DNA from: Lonsdalea britannica
Lineage (GTDB): Bacteria > Pseudomonadota > Gammaproteobacteria > Enterobacterales > Enterobacteriaceae
DNA length: 13,267 nucleotides
NCBI RefSeq assembly: GCF_946477055.1
Contig: NZ_CAMKXG010000079.1
Location: 1 to 13,267, forward strand
Reading direction: 5' to 3'
The translations under genes were made by a program, and so were the position numbers. The notes beneath the pieces were generated by a model. It ran no database searches. It saw only the letters and a list, made by a program, of their open reading frames with translations, and was not told where the DNA came from. This document shows, piece after piece, positions 1 to 7,150 of the stretch (its first letter is position 1; each line of letters begins with the position of its first letter).

Positions 1-216
1 AGAGAGTAGCATCATGAAAATATGTATACATCACTTTATTTTTTAATAGATACTCATAAATTAATTTCTATTTAACTGTTTCAATTTGCATTCAATTTAA
101 AATGACTTATTTAGTATTTTTAACGAGCTATTTCATTCACCAAAAAAAGAATATTATTTGGCATCATTCAATCTGCCATTACTTATTTATACATTTTTAC
201 TCCGCTCATTATTCTT
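1..216. other. AT-rich intergenic DNA, no gene seen
   Basis: Very AT-rich sequence with only trivial open frames and no ribosome-binding site next to a usable start. The only notable element is a perfect 10-bp palindrome, ATGTATACAT, at 22-31. I see no RNA gene or terminator. It may be the distal end of the proU control region, or the 3' flank of a gene lying left of the window. Confidence 0.5.
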
Positions 217-635
217 GTGCGTCAGGATGTATTGACCGGAACGTCAACGTTCCTTGAGGTCAAAAGCCGGTCATCGAAGACGTCGTACAAAAACGGCAAA
301 GGTGTCGCGCAACAGGAGGATTCTGTCCCAGGCTCGTCGCGCGGAGAGCGGAAGACGAAAGATGAAAGATGAAAGATGAAAGATGAAAGACACCCTGCGA
401 GCGCAATAGGCCGAGTGAAGAGGAGCCAATCAGGAAGCAATACAGCATGCGGAGACTCACGGCTTTTGAGGGTCATGTCCCAAAGGGCGTCGTCGCTGAA
501 ACTATCGTAATGAACATGTAGGGAGTCTCGGAACGTCATCAGGCATCGCGACAGCGAGAATAGTCGTGCCTCTTTTCCCTGCCGCTGAATGCGCCTTTCA
601 TGGGGGGCAGTGATGGGATGAAAACCCTGACGCAC
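217..635. repeat. Putative non-coding or cryptic repeat element bounded by a 10-bp inverted repeat
   Basis: This 419-nt block is visibly richer in GC than the AT-rich DNA on its left and from about 700 onward on its right. It begins with GTGCGTCAGG (217-226) and ends with the exact reverse complement CCTGACGCAC (626-635). Inside the left end is a compound dyad: TTGACC (232-237), then GGAACGT/ACGTTCC (238-244 and 247-253), then GGTCAA (258-263). TGACCGG (233-239) can alternatively pair with CCGGTCA (267-273). A heptanucleotide tandem array lies at 357-391. On the minus strand one open frame runs from a GTG in the right repeat to a TGA in the left repeat (137 codons), but it has no family resemblance that I recognise and translates the array into low-complexity protein. 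I see no target-site duplication. It could be a MITE-like or other dispersed intergenic repeat, or decayed coding DNA; this is inference. Confidence 0.4.
357..391. repeat. Heptanucleotide tandem repeat, (GAAAGAT)x5
   Basis: Four exact GAAAGAT units (357-384) are followed by a fifth with one change, GAAAGAC (385-391). Because seven is not a multiple of three, gain or loss of one unit shifts the frame of anything translated across it. On the minus strand the unit reads ATCTTTC and is open in all three frames. On the plus strand every frame meets TGA within the array. It looks like a slipped-strand simple repeat; no function is shown. Confidence 0.9.
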
Positions 636-639
636 GACG

Positions 640-1278
640 AGGTTTTCGCACCACAGTCAGGGACTCAAAATACGTCGCGGTGGAGGGAGGACGTCGGCAA
701 AATAATGCCTTGTATCTTGGGAAAAAATGCGAAATATATCCGTTATTTTTAAGGAATATTATCCACCACAGAAAGATACCTTCATTTCCCGTTCGCCGAG
801 GCAAGGTGACGTTTCGTGCGAAAAAACCACCCATACGCTGTTGTTATTTTAGCAAAACCGAAGCTAACGCCTTCAGCTTACAGCCTTTTTTTTCATCGAA
901 AAGCGCTTGCCAACGTCCTATTTATTCTAACAGGAATAAATATTGAAAAATCGCAAAATCGCGGGAGAAAAAATATATTTCAAATCACCATCAATAAATT
1001 GAACAAATACCATTTAAAGCGCTGATTTTAATGCGTTTTTTATTTGTTTAATATTGTTAATGGTTTTGAAATCCAGATATTTAATGACGATAATTTGCGG
1101 TATAAAAACAGGTAAGAAAATCGAAAATAAGGAGGGGGTCGAAATTACACAATCCGGCCTTAGGGGTTGTCTCAAATTATTATTATGGTAGGGTGTACGG
1201 CTGTTTTATCGTTACCAGGGCAGATCTATAGCGCATAACATCAAAGCAATATCGTCACTATAGGAACTAACCAATTTC
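640..1278 (+). promoter_or_regulatory. AT-rich proU control region upstream of proV
   Basis: A gene-free stretch that becomes strongly A+T-rich with many A- and T-tracts, especially about 850-1130, and leads straight to proV. In E. coli and Salmonella, proU is silenced by H-NS bound to AT-rich elements flanking the promoter and inside the start of proV, and is derepressed by high osmolarity. The composition here, including the AT-rich first codons of proV, fits that arrangement. A TATAAA at 1101-1106 could belong to an upstream promoter, but I find no good -35 partner. Two plus-strand open frames here have no Shine-Dalgarno support and are not called. Confidence 0.5.
1167..1194 (+). promoter_or_regulatory. 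Predicted sigma70 proU promoter (P2-like)
   Basis: TTGTCT (1167-1172) and TAGGGT (1189-1194) are separated by 16 nt, giving a predicted start near 1201 and a leader of roughly 78 nt before proV. I recall the E. coli proU P2 promoter as TTGCCT/TAGGGT with the same spacing, so this appears to be the conserved osmotically controlled promoter. The short spacer and G-rich -10 make it intrinsically weak, as expected for a supercoiling- and H-NS-sensitive promoter. Confidence 0.65.
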
Positions 1279-2481
1279 ATGGCAATTAAACTTGAAGTAA
1301 AAAATCTCTACAAAATATTTGGCGAACATACTGACCGTGCATTCAAGCTGATGGACAAGGGCTTGAATAAAGATCAGGTGTTTGAAAAGACCGGACTCAC
1401 GGTCGGTGTCGAAAACGCCAATCTGGCCATTGAAGAAGGCGAGATATTTGTCATCATGGGATTATCCGGGTCAGGAAAATCCACGCTAGTACGCCTTCTC
1501 AATCGTCTGATAGAACCCACGCGCGGTCAGGTGCTGATCGACGGCGAAGATATCGCCCGAATCTCGGACAGCGCCCTGCGTGAAGTTCGCCGCAAAAAAA
1601 TCAGTATGGTGTTTCAGTCGTTCGCGCTGATGCCCCATCTGAACATCCTCGACAATACCGCGTTCGGTATGGATCTGGCGGGTATCCCCAAAGCAGAGCG
1701 GGAGCAGAAGGCGCACGACGCCCTGCAGCAGGTCGGACTGGAAGCCTATGCGGCCTCCTACCCTGACGAGCTGTCCGGCGGGATGCGTCAGCGTGTGGGC
1801 CTGGCCCGCGCACTGGCTAACGACCCGGACATCCTGCTGATGGATGAAGCGTTCTCGGCGCTCGACCCCCTGATTCGTACCGAAATGCAGGATGAGCTGG
1901 TCAAGCTGCAGTCTCGTCAACAGCGCACCATCGTGTTCATTTCCCATGACCTCGACGAGGCCATGCGTATCGGCGACCGTATCGCCATCATGCGCAACGG
2001 TGAAGTGATTCAGGTTGGCACGCCGGACGAGATTCTGAACAATCCGGCCAACGACTATGTGCGTACCTTCTTCCGCGGCGTCGACATCAGCCAGGTGTTC
2101 AGCGCCAAAGATATCGCGCGCCGTCGCCCGGTCGCCATCATCCGTAAATCTCCCGGCGTGGGGCCGCGTTCCGCGCTGGCCATTTTGCAGGAAGAGGACC
2201 GGGAGTTCGGCTATGTGCTGGAACGCGGCCAGAAATTCATCGGTATCGTCTCTATCGAATCGCTGAAAGAGGCCCACAAGAAGCAACTGCCGCTGGACGA
2301 GGCGTTACTGTCCGAACCGTCTCCGGTTCCCGCCGACATGCCGCTCAACGAGCTGATCTCCCTCGTGGCACAGGCTCCCTGCGCCATACCGGTCGTCGGT
2401 GAAAATAATGAGTACATGGGCATCATCTCCAAAGGGATGCTGCTGCAGGCACTGGATAAAGAGGGCTCTCTGAATGACTGA
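1279..2481 (+). CDS. proV: Glycine betaine/proline betaine ABC transporter ATP-binding protein ProV
   Basis: Cytoplasmic ATPase of the ProU osmoprotectant importer, working as a dimer with ProW in the membrane and ProX in the periplasm. The 400-residue product has the usual family length. It shows Walker [10 protein letters not shown] at 61-69, Q-loop Gln113, the signature LSGGM at 165-169, Walker B ILLMDE at 185-190, D-loop SALD at 193-196 and switch His223. A C-terminal CBS-domain region at about 270-400 is the part that senses ionic strength in related systems. The start is ATG at 1279, where the protein begins [15 protein letters not shown] as in the family; the Shine-Dalgarno (AGGA, 1262-1265) lies 13 nt upstream, which is rather far. 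The first codons are AT-rich compared with the rest, consistent with an H-NS-bound downstream element. The end overlaps proW by 8 nt, so translation is probably coupled. Confidence 0.97.
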   Translation: MAIKLEVKNLYKIFGEHTDRAFKLMDKGLNKDQVFEKTGLTVGVENANLAIEEGEIFVIMGLSGSGKSTLVRLLNRLIEPTRGQVLIDGEDIARISDSALREVRRKKISMVFQSFALMPHLNILDNTAFGMDLAGIPKAEREQKAHDALQQVGLEAYAASYPDELSGGMRQRVGLARALANDPDILLMDEAFSALDPLIRTEMQDELVKLQSRQQRTIVFISHDLDEAMRIGDRIAIMRNGEVIQVGTPDEILNNPANDYVRTFFRGVDISQVFSAKDIARRRPVAIIRKSPGVGPRSALAILQEEDREFGYVLERGQKFIGIVSIESLKEAHKKQLPLDEALLSEPSPVPADMPLNELISLVAQAPCAIPVVGENNEYMGIISKGMLLQALDKEGSLND

Positions 2482-3616
2482 TGCGACTAATCCGTGGGAA
2501 ACCACCACAACCGCTGAACAAGCCGCGCAGCAACCGGCCGCGGCGCCGCAGGCCGATCCCTGGGGTGCAGCGCCTGCCCCGACCGATGGCGGCGGCGCTG
2601 ACGCCTGGGGCAACGCCGCTCCACCCGCAGGCGGCACCGATGTTCCCGCCGGGAGCACCGACTGGCTCAGCAGCGCGCCGGCGCCGGAACCCGAGCACTT
2701 TAGCCTGCTCGATCCGTTCAAACATACGCTGATCCCGCTGGATAGCTGGGTAACGCGCGGCATCGACTGGCTGGTGATGCACTTCCGCCCGGTGTTCCAG
2801 GGCGTGCGCGTACCGGTCGATATTATCCTGAACGCGTTCCAGCAGCTGCTGATGGGGATGCCTGCTCCGGTCGCCATCATCGTGTTCTCGCTGCTGGCCT
2901 GGCAGGTCTCTAGCTTCGGCATGGGGATGGCGGCATTTATCTCCCTGATCGTGATCGGCGCTATCGGCGCATGGTCTCAGGCGATGGTGACACTGTCTCT
3001 GGTGTTGACCGCCCTGTTCTTCTGCGTCCTGATCGGCCTTCCCATGGGGATTTGGCTGGCGCGCAGCGAGCGGGCCGCGAAGATTATCCGACCTCTGCTG
3101 GATGCGATGCAGACAACGCCTGCGTTCGTCTATCTGGTGCCGATCGTTATGTTGTTCGGGATCGGTAACGTACCGGGCGTGGTGGTCACCATTATCTTTG
3201 CGCTGCCGCCTATGGTCCGTCTGACCATTCTGGGGATACGTCAGGTTCCCGCCGATCTGCTGGAAGCCGCGGAGTCGTTCGGCGCCAGCCCGCGTCAGAT
3301 GCTGTTTAAAGTTCAGCTGCCGCTGGCGATGCCGACCATCATGGCCGGGGTCAACCAAACGCTGATGCTGGCGCTGTCGATGGTGGTTATCGCCTCCATG
3401 ATCGCCGTCGGCGGTCTGGGACAGATGGTACTGCGCGGTATCGGTCGACTCGATATGGGACAGGCTGCAATCGGCGGCGTTGGGATCGTCATTCTGGCCA
3501 TCATCCTTGACCGTCTGACCCAGTCTCTGGGCCGCGACAAGCGCAGCCGTAACAATCAGCGCTGGTTCAACAGTGGTCCTATCGGTCTGCTGGCCCGTCC
3601 TTTCATCAAGTCTTAA
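2474..3616 (+). CDS. proW: Glycine betaine/proline betaine ABC transporter permease ProW
   Basis: Inner-membrane permease of the ProU importer. It has 380 residues against about 354 in E. coli. The extra length is in the hydrophilic N-terminal tail (about residues 1-75), which is rich in Ala, Pro and Gly and carries four spaced Trp-containing blocks: NPWE, DPWG, DAWG and TDWL. The membrane domain follows, with several hydrophobic segments between about 110 and 350. The EAA loop that contacts ProV is at about residues 262-290 ([10 protein letters not shown] onward), with its conserved Gly in place. The start ATG (2474) lies within the last codons of proV, giving an 8-nt overlap, which is typical of this operon. 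Confidence 0.96.
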   Translation: MTDATNPWETTTTAEQAAQQPAAAPQADPWGAAPAPTDGGGADAWGNAAPPAGGTDVPAGSTDWLSSAPAPEPEHFSLLDPFKHTLIPLDSWVTRGIDWLVMHFRPVFQGVRVPVDIILNAFQQLLMGMPAPVAIIVFSLLAWQVSSFGMGMAAFISLIVIGAIGAWSQAMVTLSLVLTALFFCVLIGLPMGIWLARSERAAKIIRPLLDAMQTTPAFVYLVPIVMLFGIGNVPGVVVTIIFALPPMVRLTILGIRQVPADLLEAAESFGASPRQMLFKVQLPLAMPTIMAGVNQTLMLALSMVVIASMIAVGGLGQMVLRGIGRLDMGQAAIGGVGIVILAIILDRLTQSLGRDKRSRNNQRWFNSGPIGLLARPFIKS

Positions 3617-3629
3617 TGCTCTGACTTTC

Positions 3630-3651
3630 GTGACCGGCTCCGGTCGGTCAC
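3630..3651 (+). other. Strong RNA hairpin after proW
   Basis: A 22-nt dyad, GTGACCGGC-TCCG-GTCGGTCAC, forms a 9-bp stem (one G-U pair) with a four-base loop, starting 14 nt after the proW stop. No run of T follows, so it does not look like an intrinsic terminator. A role in stabilising the proVW 3' end or in differential expression of proX is inferred. Confidence 0.6.
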
Positions 3652-3676
3652 ATCAAGATAAATAATCATAATGACA

Positions 3677-3695
3677 GGGGACGCCACGTGTCCCC
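3677..3695 (+). other. RNA hairpin just upstream of the proX ribosome-binding site
   Basis: GGGGACGC-CAC-GTGTCCCC can fold into an 8-bp stem (one G-U pair) with a 3-nt loop. It ends 9 nt before the proX Shine-Dalgarno sequence (AAGAGG, 3705-3710) and leaves that site exposed. It could protect proX message from 3' exonucleases or insulate proX translation. No T-run follows. Confidence 0.55.
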
Positions 3696-3717
3696 GACAC
3701 CAACAAGAGGAATTCTT

Positions 3718-4713
3718 ATGCGTAAAACAGGCATAATGTCGTTTGCCCTGACCGCCGTACTTAGTACCTCTCTCGCGGCAGCCGAACTTCCGGGGAAAGG
3801 CGTTACCGTACAGCCGATTCAGAGCACGCTGACGGAAGAGACCTTCCAGACAGCGCTGGTGAACAAAGCGTTGGAAAAACTGGGCTACGACGTCCAGCCG
3901 ACGCGTGAAGTGGACTACAACGTCGCTTACACCTCTATCGCCGCTGGCGACGCGACCTTTATGGCCGTTAACTGGGATCCGCTGCAGAGCGACCAGTACA
4001 AATCCGCAGGCGGCGACGCCAAATTCTTCCGTCAGGGTATCTATGTCTCCGGCGCGGCTCAGGGTTACCTGATCGACAAGAAAACGGCGGAGCAGTACAA
4101 GATCACCAACATCGCTCAGCTGAAAGATCCTAAAATCGCCAAGCTGTTCGATACCAATGACGATGGCAAAGCCGATCTGACCGGTTGTAACCCAGGCTGG
4201 GGTTGCGAAGCGGCGATCAATAACCATCTGAAAGCCTACGGCCTGACGCCGACGGTGGAACACAATCAGGGTAACTACGCGGCGATGATCGCCGACACCA
4301 TTACCCGTTTCCACGAAGGTAAACCGATCCTGTACTACACCTGGACACCATACTGGGTCAGCAATGTGCTGGTGCCAGGACGCGATGTGGTTTGGCTGCA
4401 GGTTCCTTTCTCCTCCCAGCCGGGAGAGATGAAAGGCGTTAGCACCAAGCTGCCTAACGGCGCCGACTACGGCTTCCCGGTGAACAACATCCGCATCGCG
4501 GCCAACAAGGCGTGGGCAGAGAAGAACCCGGCGGCGGCCAAGCTGTTCTCCAGCATGTGGTTGCCGGTTGCCGATGTGAATGCGCAGAACCAGCGTATGC
4601 ACGCCGGTGAGTCATCTGAAGAGGCGATCGCGCGTCACGTTGACGGTTGGATCAAATCCCACCAGAAACAGTTTGACGCGTGGGTTGACTCCGCACGCGC
4701 CGCTGCGAAGTAA
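3718..4713 (+). CDS. proX: Glycine betaine/proline betaine-binding periplasmic protein ProX
   Basis: Periplasmic substrate-binding protein that delivers betaines to ProVW. The start ATG at 3718 is chosen over an in-frame GTG at 3688 because AAGAGG (3705-3710) sits 7 nt upstream, and because the protein then starts with a proper Sec signal peptide ([20 protein letters not shown]), probably cleaved just before Glu23. This gives 331 residues, close to the E. coli length. Trp86, Trp161 and Trp209 are all present; they correspond to the mature-protein tryptophans that form the betaine-binding aromatic box in E. coli ProX. Cys157 and Cys163 flank Trp161 and can form the conserved disulfide. It is the last gene of the operon, and two hairpins precede it, which fits stronger expression of the binding protein. 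Confidence 0.97.
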   Translation: MRKTGIMSFALTAVLSTSLAAAELPGKGVTVQPIQSTLTEETFQTALVNKALEKLGYDVQPTREVDYNVAYTSIAAGDATFMAVNWDPLQSDQYKSAGGDAKFFRQGIYVSGAAQGYLIDKKTAEQYKITNIAQLKDPKIAKLFDTNDDGKADLTGCNPGWGCEAAINNHLKAYGLTPTVEHNQGNYAAMIADTITRFHEGKPILYYTWTPYWVSNVLVPGRDVVWLQVPFSSQPGEMKGVSTKLPNGADYGFPVNNIRIAANKAWAEKNPAAAKLFSSMWLPVADVNAQNQRMHAGESSEEAIARHVDGWIKSHQKQFDAWVDSARAAAK

Positions 4714-4724
4714 ATTGTTCTTTG

Positions 4725-4755
4725 GAGCGCCTGCCCCGTCAGGCGCTCTTCTTCC
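4725..4755 (+). terminator. Intrinsic terminator of proVWX
   Basis: GAGCGCCTG (4725-4733) and CAGGCGCTC (4740-4748) form a perfect 9-bp GC-rich stem with a 6-nt loop, followed by the pyrimidine-rich tract TTCTTC. It lies 11 nt after the proX stop. Confidence 0.8.
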
Positions 4756-4964
4756 CCCGATTCCCACCGGCTTTTTCGCGACATATCCGCCCCTTTCAAT
4801 CCTTTTCTGACGTTTTAACGACCTTATCATTCCCACTGGCGTCATCGTGACAGCAATACCTCACGCTGGAATGATTACACGTGAAATTGACTCAAAGGGT
4901 GGTATCAATGGGGGATCTGTCCGATACTACCAACCTATAGCCTTAACAAATAGTTAACCATTTC

Positions 4965-6149
4965 ATGAACACCGCCATACCACGAACCCAAACGTTAAGC
5001 CCTGCGCTAACTCTCTTGATGTCCGCCGCAACCGGCCTGATGGTGGCGAGCAACTACTACGCTCAGCCCCTGCTGGATGCCATCGCCAATGCGTTCATGC
5101 TTTCCCCCAATCAGGCGGGTTTTATCGTCACCGCAGCCCAGTTGGGCTATGCCGTGGGCCTGCTTCTGCTGGTGCCGCTGGGCGATATGCTGGAGCGCCG
5201 AGGATTGATTGTGGGCATGAGCCTACTGTCCGCCGCAGGCATGCTGATTACCGCATCGTCGTCGTCGCTGTGGGTCATGATACTCGGCACGGCACTGACC
5301 GGGATGTTCTCCGTCGCCGCGCAGGTTTTGGTGCCGCTGGCCGCGACGCTGGCCTCGCCGGAAACCCGGGGTAAAGTGGTCGGGACCGTGATGAGCGGCC
5401 TGCTGCTGGGGATATTGCTGGCCCGTACGTTGGCGGGCGCGCTGGCGTCGCTGGGCGGATGGCGACTGGTTTACTGGGTCGCGAGCGTTCTGATGATCGC
5501 CCTCTCTCTGCTGTTGTGGCGGGCTTTGCCTCGTTACAAACAAGACAATCAGCTGAATTATCCGCAACTGCTGTCTTCGATTTTCCATCTCATGGTCACG
5601 TACAAGCCGCTGCGCATTCGTTCCATTTTGGGCGGCCTGACCTTCGCAAACTTCAGCATCCTGTGGACCTCGATGGCGTTTCTGCTGTCCGCGCCGCCGT
5701 ATCGCTACTCCGAGGGCGTGATTGGCCTGTTTGGATTAGTCGGCGCAGCAGGCGCGCTGGCCGCTACGCGTGCCGGACGCCTGGCGGACCACGGCCATGC
5801 CAAAATGGTCACGACCGTCGGCCTTGCCGTGCTGGTGCTGTCGTGGCTGCCCATCGCCGCAGGCGTTCATTCCATCCTGCTATTGCTGATTGGGATTCTG
5901 GCATTGGATCTGACGGTTCAGGGCGTGCATGTCACCAATCAGAGCATTATCTACCGCGACATGCCTGAAGCCCGTAATCGGATTACCTCCGGTTATATGA
6001 CCGCCTATTTTATCGGCGGGGCGCTGGGCTCGATGTTATCCGCCACCATGTTTCAGTACTTCGGCTGGCTGGGCGTTTCCATTGCGGGTTTCCTAACTAG
6101 CCTCACCGCCCTGCTGGTCTGGTGGTATAATAGAAACGACGTTTCTTAA
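4965..6149 (+). CDS. MFS transporter, YgaY-like, 12 membrane segments
   Basis: A 394-residue major facilitator superfamily protein with about 12 hydrophobic segments. It has the early motif ASNYYAQPLL typical of this drug/sugar-efflux-like subgroup, the MFS motif A loop GDMLERRG between segments 2 and 3, and a conserved late segment around VQGVHVTNQSIIYR. It sits between proX and mprA, where E. coli K-12 carries the disrupted gene ygaY; here the frame is intact. The substrate is unknown; export of a small molecule driven by the proton gradient is the family expectation. The start ATG at 4965 has no clear Shine-Dalgarno sequence, and no obvious consensus promoter is visible upstream. It has its own terminator downstream and is separated from both neighbours, so it is probably a single-gene unit. 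Confidence 0.9.
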   Translation: MNTAIPRTQTLSPALTLLMSAATGLMVASNYYAQPLLDAIANAFMLSPNQAGFIVTAAQLGYAVGLLLLVPLGDMLERRGLIVGMSLLSAAGMLITASSSSLWVMILGTALTGMFSVAAQVLVPLAATLASPETRGKVVGTVMSGLLLGILLARTLAGALASLGGWRLVYWVASVLMIALSLLLWRALPRYKQDNQLNYPQLLSSIFHLMVTYKPLRIRSILGGLTFANFSILWTSMAFLLSAPPYRYSEGVIGLFGLVGAAGALAATRAGRLADHGHAKMVTTVGLAVLVLSWLPIAAGVHSILLLLIGILALDLTVQGVHVTNQSIIYRDMPEARNRITSGYMTAYFIGGALGSMLSATMFQYFGWLGVSIAGFLTSLTALLVWWYNRNDVS

Positions 6150-6158
6150 ATCTGACAG

Positions 6159-6192
6159 CCCCTATCGGACCTCTTTACCCGGTAGGGGATTT
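6159..6192 (+). terminator. Intrinsic terminator of the MFS gene
   Basis: CCCCTATCGG (6159-6168) pairs with CCGGTAGGGG (6179-6188) over 10 bp with one T-G pair and a 10-nt loop, starting 10 nt after the stop codon. Only a short T-run follows, so it may be of moderate strength. Confidence 0.65.
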
Positions 6193-6343
6193 CGGCGAAT
6201 GCCCTTCTTTAGGAAATTTTTTCTTTTTTTTATCAAAAAATTAATTGTATGAAATTGGAATAAAACACATAAAAATCAACACAATATTTATTTAAGTGCT
6301 TTCATCCTCCCGCTTTTTTTACTTCTTTTGGTACTTTCCGTCA

Positions 6344-6372
6344 TTTACCCAAGTAATAACCTGCGTTACTAT
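6344..6372 (+). promoter_or_regulatory. Predicted mprA-emrAB promoter and MprA operator
   Basis: TTTACC (6344-6349) and TACTAT (6367-6372), 17 nt apart, form a plausible sigma70 promoter about 30 nt upstream of mprA. The same DNA holds alternating half-sites TTAC (6345-6348), GTAA (6353-6356) and TTAC (6366-6369). These make the dyads TTAC-ccaa-GTAA and AGTAA-N9-TTACT (6352-6370). MprA/EmrR is a MarR-family repressor known to autoregulate this operon, and such inverted half-sites over the spacer and -10 are what its operator would look like. The assignment to MprA is inferred from position. Confidence 0.55.
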
Positions 6373-6401
6373 ACAGAAAGTGATTAATGAGGTTGACATA
6401 A

Positions 6402-6917
6402 ATGGAAAGTTCGTTTGCACCAATAGAAAGTATGCTGCGCATGCGCGCCACTCGCCATCCCGACTTCCCGTATAAGGAAGTTACGATGCTTCGTCTGTTT
6501 CTACATTTGCAGACAAAAATACTTGAACACCGTAATCGAATGCTGAAGGAACAGAACATCAATGAGACGCTGTTCATGGCATTGCTTACGCTTGAATCTC
6601 AAGAGTCTTATAGCATTCAGCCTTCCGAGCTCAGCGCCGCGCTCGGTTCATCACGCACCAACGCCACGCGTATTGCGGATGAACTGGAAAAACGCGGTTG
6701 GATTGAGCGCCGGGAAAGTGAAAGCGACCGACGTTGTCTGCACTTGTTCATGACGGAAAAAGGGAAGGCTTTTTTGAATGAGTTACTCCCGCCGCAACAC
6801 TTTAGTCTACATCAGCTATGCTCTGTCTTGGATGACGAAGAGCAGCTCGAGTTGGAAACCTTGATGCGTAAGCTATTGGGACGCCTCGACGAAATCGAGA
6901 AAGGCATGCCGATCTAG
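6402..6917 (+). CDS. mprA: MarR-family transcriptional repressor MprA (EmrR)
   Basis: Repressor of the emrAB efflux pump, released by hydrophobic uncouplers and other pump substrates in E. coli. The 171-residue product is slightly shorter than the 176 residues of E. coli, the difference being at the C-terminus. The winged helix lies at about 54-115 and includes a recognition-helix region [19 protein letters not shown] (82-100) nearly identical to the family, followed by the wing around DRR (109-111). N- and C-terminal helices form the dimer interface. The start ATG at 6402 has TGAGG (6388-6392) 9 nt upstream. It is the first gene of mprA-emrA-emrB, and its promoter carries likely autoregulatory half-sites. 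Confidence 0.96.
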   Translation: MESSFAPIESMLRMRATRHPDFPYKEVTMLRLFLHLQTKILEHRNRMLKEQNINETLFMALLTLESQESYSIQPSELSAALGSSRTNATRIADELEKRGWIERRESESDRRCLHLFMTEKGKAFLNELLPPQHFSLHQLCSVLDDEEQLELETLMRKLLGRLDEIEKGMPI

Positions 6918-6938
6918 TCTTTCACCATCATCATAAGT

Positions 6939-7046
6939 CAGCTCCATGCCGCCCCACACTGACATTTACCGACACCAGGCGGACATTCTCGCGACTTGCA
7001 CATCCTTACGCGCAAGGAATGACGAGACGTTCTCAGTGTGGAGCTG
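6939..7046 (+). other. Nested inverted repeats in the mprA-emrA intergenic region
   Basis: CCACACTGA (6954-6962) is the exact reverse complement of TCAGTGTGG (7033-7041), and CAGCT (6939-6943) pairs with AGCTG (7042-7046) just outside it, leaving one 10-nt bulge. Within the loop, CATTC (6984-6988) and CTTGC (6995-6999) pair with GAATG (7017-7021) and GCAAG (7012-7016). The transcript could therefore fold into a long two-level stem between mprA and emrA, ending about 100 nt before the emrA start. No T-run follows. It may be an mRNA-stability or processing element, or a small dispersed repeat. Confidence 0.5.
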
Positions 7047-7150
7047 GCACGGGCTGTCTATTTATCGCAGCCAGAGCGTTCGCGACACCACCCTCACATC
7101 GCCGTATGGCAATTACCCATTAAATAATGAGAAGTACATTAGGGGAAACC

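Noticed and set aside
357..391. Short tandem array as a CRISPR
   Set aside because: Seven-base units directly abutting, without spacers; a simple sequence repeat.
222..635. 137-codon minus-strand frame spanning the inverted-repeat block, as a protein gene
   Set aside because: Low-complexity translation across the heptamer array and no recognised family; kept only as part of the repeat element.
680..1025. Two overlapping plus-strand open frames (88 and 69 codons)
   Set aside because: AT-rich, no ribosome-binding site and no recognisable motif; most likely chance frames in the proU control region.
1127..1140. Very strong Shine-Dalgarno-like run (aaggaggggg) upstream of the proU promoter
   Set aside because: No ATG, GTG or TTG lies at usable distance downstream, and it precedes the predicted transcription start.
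1255..1264. TCACTATAGG, identical to the core of a T7-type phage promoter, just upstream of proV
   Set aside because: The upstream half of the phage consensus does not match in register, and there is no phage polymerase context. Taken as coincidence; the AGG here may serve as the proV Shine-Dalgarno.
1486..3358. Long minus-strand frames antisense to proV and proW (266 and 311 codons)
   Set aside because: Composition shadows of well-supported genes; translations are Arg/His/Gln-rich without domain features.
3688..3717. In-frame upstream GTG start for proX
   Set aside because: It lies in the hairpin before the ribosome-binding site and would spoil the signal peptide; ATG 3718 has ideal spacing.
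3613..4602. 329-codon minus-strand frame antisense to proX
   Set aside because: A shadow of proX codon bias; proX is certain from its signal peptide and binding-site tryptophans.
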